Under the pieces are notes generated by a model, which had not been told where the DNA came from, did no database searches, and was given only the letters and a program-made list of their open reading frames with translations. The position numbers were made by a program, and so were the translations under genes. From positions 354,830-418,829 of the forward strand of contig QLIY01000013.1 in assembly GCA_003260075.1 (NCBI GenBank): DNA of 64,000 bases, in the 5' to 3' direction. Below are positions 61,101 through 64,000 of this stretch, piece by piece. Positions within the stretch are counted from its first letter, which is position 1, and every line of letters begins with the position of its first letter. This DNA comes from Phallusia mammillata. Lineage: Eukaryota; Chordata; Ascidiacea; Phlebobranchia; Ascidiidae.

Positions 61101-64000
61101 AAAAGCACAATGACACCTATTGAAAACGATATCTCTACACAAAAATGATGACGGTTAGGTCTATTTAAGTTGAATTAGGGTTTTATTGTCATAAACTCAA
61201 TAAAACCAACCTCAAACCCAGTTCCTAATATAAAAAAATTACTTTATTCAACTCTCATTCAACTCTTTTTGCCACCTATCGAAAATTAGCTTAACTTGGG
61301 GCTGACGTGAGTTATGTTATGATGTTATATATTAGATCTACAGAGGTAATTTGGCTGAAAGAAAATTGCAAGATAATTTATTTCCAAACAAATACAAAAT
61401 CAGAGCTTTAGCCTATAAAGCCAATTTGGGAGGGTTATTTGACAATACAGTCTCTTTGTTTTACTAAACAGCAACCAACCAATTCCACGTTTTAGCTACT
61501 AACCTTTTCCACTTGAAAGTCTGAAGGAAAGAACACATCATCCTCATAGCTGATAAACGATACTCTGCGATCGGAAGCTGATTTATTCGATGAATCAATG
61601 CTAACTGGTAATCGAACTGTTACGGCTTCTGTTATGTTTGTTGAATTCATAACAGTCGAACTGTCAAATTTCGCTACTGAGTCTCCAGCTGTTATCCGCA
61701 AAACCTGGTTATACAACTTTTGTTAAAGGAAAGGGTAAACTAAATTTGATTTACTTCAAATGTAAATAAAAATCTTTGCAAAACAAGTAGTAGTTATTCA
61801 ATAAAGTAGCTGCCTTAGGCAAAACCCTACTCATTTGCATTTCGTTTTTTAATAAAAATTGATTTACAGCATCACGCTTTACAAGACATTAAATAACATA
61901 ACTAACATACGCATTCGGGTCCTAAAAATCAACTTGACAAAAATGTATGTTTTATATACCTCAACAGCAATATTGTTTGAGCTTGTAGCAAATCTTATTT
62001 CATCTGCAGGTAGTTGCACATTATCAGCAAACGATGAAATGGCCCGCACCAGTGCTGTACTTCTTTGTGGTGGAAGCATATTTGGCGATTCAACATTACT
62101 ATCGTGAATTTCATCAACAACTTGTAACACGTTTGTCAATGAGATTTGGCTGACCTTGCATAAACAAAATATAAAACAAAACTTGTTGGCTATTTTTATG
62201 AAAACTATTCAACACAGTAATAGCTTATAACCAAGTGAAAACAGTACCCGTTTTTGTGTATACTTAACCATACCCACCGATTGTTCGTTGGACATTAACA
62301 AGCAAAAGCATCTGTCATACTCATTGTATGCCTTTAAATGAATTGCCAAATTATTATTTTTTCTCAGGAGCATCTATGGCGGGTATATGTTTCGTTTTCG
62401 TTAATTGAAAAACGCCTTATCCGGTTCAAGTGCCTAATTTCGTTAGTTTGAAAGATCGTATTTTATTGAAGACTCCCAACGTTTTACTTCAAAAATGTTT
62501 AAAACTAAATGACACATTAAAATGCACAAATACCTTTCTGTCAAAATTTTAAAGAGAAACAATTCTTCAAATCGACCACGAAATATTGATTTGGTACAAT
62601 ATAGCGTTTAATTCATTCCGTCACTGGAGTTTGCATAAAAACCTATTGTTATCCATATTTCGTTTGCCGTTAAGCACTAACCTCGTCTGTTGTCGATATT
62701 GTGGCCAAAATAGAAACAATTCTTTCGATATTTGGCACGTTTCTTATCATTGAACGGTTTCGAGACAGTTGTACAATATCGGTTGTAATTCGTTCAACAA
62801 ACGAGGATCGAAAAGAGTTCATTTCGCGAATCTGAAATTTTTCAATGTTTGTTTATTATTTACATGCGATTTAGGTAAACATTTGTAAGATTTTTTTCAA
62901 TATATGTGATAACATGGTGCCAAAAGCAAGTGATTTGGGCTCTAATATTTGGATTTAGGATTATGACTATTTTTAAGCCTTTGTTTTCAATACTATATCC
63001 AGTGCTGGATTAAGGGTCTGCTGGCCTGTAGTCACATTTATGGACCGAAAATCAGGGTTGCCAACTAAAAAATTAGAAATATCAGTCTTGCAAAATCATT
63101 AAAAGTGGCCTGGATTTTGCCTAATGGTTAATCCAGCACTGATCTTATCCAAAGTATTGTTCAGTACTGCGAATTTTAAATTTCTACTGGTAGTTATGTG
63201 TAGGTTACCCCTTTTCAAGTTACTGTGTTGGTGGATCTTTATTTCTCACCTGTTCTTCAACAGCGTTTAAATCGAACGTGGGTCTTGTTTCTGGCGATTC
63301 AAAAAGTCCAGTTGTGGCCATTGGTGGGTTTGTTGATTGGAAGGTTACTGTTGATACGCTCGAATCCGTCACGATATCTTTTGTTGTCGTAAAAGCTGTT
63401 CCTAGCGGTTTGTTCTGTTTTGTTGTTGGCGTAACGGATGGCGTGGTGACTAAAAGTTAAGTCATTTTGATTCAGGCTGTTGTATGCTTACATTTGACAG
63501 CGGTAAGTCAATTACTAATAGTGCATGGTGTAAAAAGATACAAAATGTAGTCGTTTTGCGATGTAGTTGCCATACTGCAATTTTTCACTTTTTACTGACA
63601 CTCTCTTTATATGGCGATAATAACTTTTTAATAATAATAGGAGCGTCCTAAATTTTAGGCTTTTTCACGATTTTTTTAGCTTTTAATGTAGGGTGTTTGT
63701 TTCTAAATAAGTTATAAAAAACAAAAGTTTACAAAATCCGGTACATTTAACAGAGTATATTACAGAGTATNATAAAAAACAAAAGTTTACAAAATCCGGT
63801 ACATTTAACAGAGTATATTACAGAGTATATTGTAAATTCCGGACACAGATTTTACGCCCGAATTCCGGACATGTTCGGGAAATTCCGGACGTCTGTAACC
63901 CTGTTTTAATGGAAATATAGTATTTGTTTGTATTGTTTTAATGACCCACCTGTTTTAAAGTTAGGCAACTCACAGATCACTTTTCGTTTAGACCTGCATG
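58139..64000 (-). CDS. Adhesion GPCR with C-type-lectin-like domain (right paralogue, 5' end outside window)
   Basis: Thirteen exons are visible: 63950-64000 (cut by the window edge), 63250-63449, 62682-62831, 61960-62154, 61504-61704, 60688-60786, 60490-60624, 60090-60199, 59741-59935, 59492-59646, 59127-59290, 58671-58841 and 58139-58270. They give about 651 residues in one frame. The first piece ends a lectin-like domain (RKVICELPNF). A Thr/Ser/Pro-rich mucin-like exon follows, then GAIN helices and strands, and a GPS (CSFWN, WSSEGC, CQCTHLSNFALIV) with an HLS cleavage triad. The seven helices and a short tail (VRNRSTRNLWWQPCW) follow. Several exons match the left paralogue in size (150 bases in GAIN-A, 195 bases for TM2-3) and intron phases agree throughout the membrane region. 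An unusually short intron of about 63 bases precedes the GPS exon. A 22-base G run lies in the TM3-TM4 intron. Self-cleavage and tethered-agonist signalling are expected from the family, and the ligand is unknown. Confidence 0.92.
59683..59704. repeat. 22-base G run in a GPCR intron
   Basis: A pure G run in the 94-base intron between the TM2-3 and TM4 exons. The flanks are not duplicated. It is probably an assembly artefact of unknown true length. Confidence 0.55.
61044..61330. mobile_element. MITE-like unit with inverted ends
   Basis: The left end is CACTAACACTATAACTCACG, and the right end contains an inverted CGTGAGTTATGTTATGATG. The interior words GTTAGGTAGCAAAAAGCAC and TTTTTGCCACCTATCG match the family seen at 34820-35272. 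A half copy lies near 5285-5352. Confidence 0.6.
63000..63141. mobile_element. Short hAT-type element
   Basis: The ends are CAGTGCTGGATTAAGGG, and GGTTAATCCAGCACTG on the right. It has the same ends as the element at 54008-54182. The flanks match at about 6 of 8 bases. Intronic, 142 bp. Confidence 0.72.
63711..63831. repeat. Exact 59-60-base duplicate joined by a single N
   Basis: The sequence ending at 63770 is repeated exactly after an N at 63771. It is the same kind of joint as at 11325, 20322 and 40224, and most likely a scaffolding overlap that was not merged. Confidence 0.75.

Overview
The window looks like nuclear DNA of an invertebrate chordate, most likely a solitary ascidian such as Ciona. 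This is inferred from spliced genes with short GT-AG introns, AT-rich intergenic DNA crowded with small hAT- and Tigger-type elements, chordate-like gene families, and pairs of slightly different copies that look like two haplotypes of a very polymorphic genome. No search could be run, so the species is not proven.

Layout, left to right. (1) 3.4-7.6 kb, + strand: the last six exons of a GAREM-like adaptor (proline-rich regions, one YAS tyrosine site, C-terminal SAM domain). (2) 9.0-12.6 kb, + strand: four candidate exons of an unidentified small protein. (3) 13.3-18.7 kb, - strand: a complete six-exon CAP-superfamily (CRISP/GLIPR1-like) protein with signal peptide, CAP domain, cysteine-rich hinge and one C-terminal membrane helix. 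(4) 19.9-29.7 kb, + strand, divergent from the CAP gene: a complete 14-exon adhesion GPCR of about 787 residues with an N-terminal C-type-lectin-like domain, GAIN/GPS and seven membrane helices. (5) 33.2-56.5 kb, - strand: a 20-exon gene for a protein of about 1,815 residues with a Ser/acid-rich N-terminal half (one 2.4-kb exon), long coiled coils and a C-terminal CAP-Gly domain, so probably a microtubule or centrosome protein. (6) 58.1-64.0 kb, - strand: a second adhesion GPCR, paralogous to (4), running off the right edge inside its lectin-like domain. Coding phase was followed through every junction of genes 1 and 3-6 and each reading frame closes.

Genes 4 and 6 are an inverted paralogue pair with the same intron phases through the seven-helix region. 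Genes 3 and 4 share a 1.26-kb divergent 5' region, and both encode cell-surface proteins.

Much of the remaining sequence is mobile-element debris. Several hAT-type elements have clear 8-bp target duplications, including two that share one target and one inserted inside an older repeat. Roughly two dozen G runs of about 10-15 bases, and single Ns, join an end to the beginning of a nearly identical copy of the sequence just before. These read as two haplotypes laid end to end by the assembly and not as biological tandem repeats. They duplicate or truncate several exons (CAP exons 5 and 6, and four exon edges) and must be collapsed before gene models are taken at face value.
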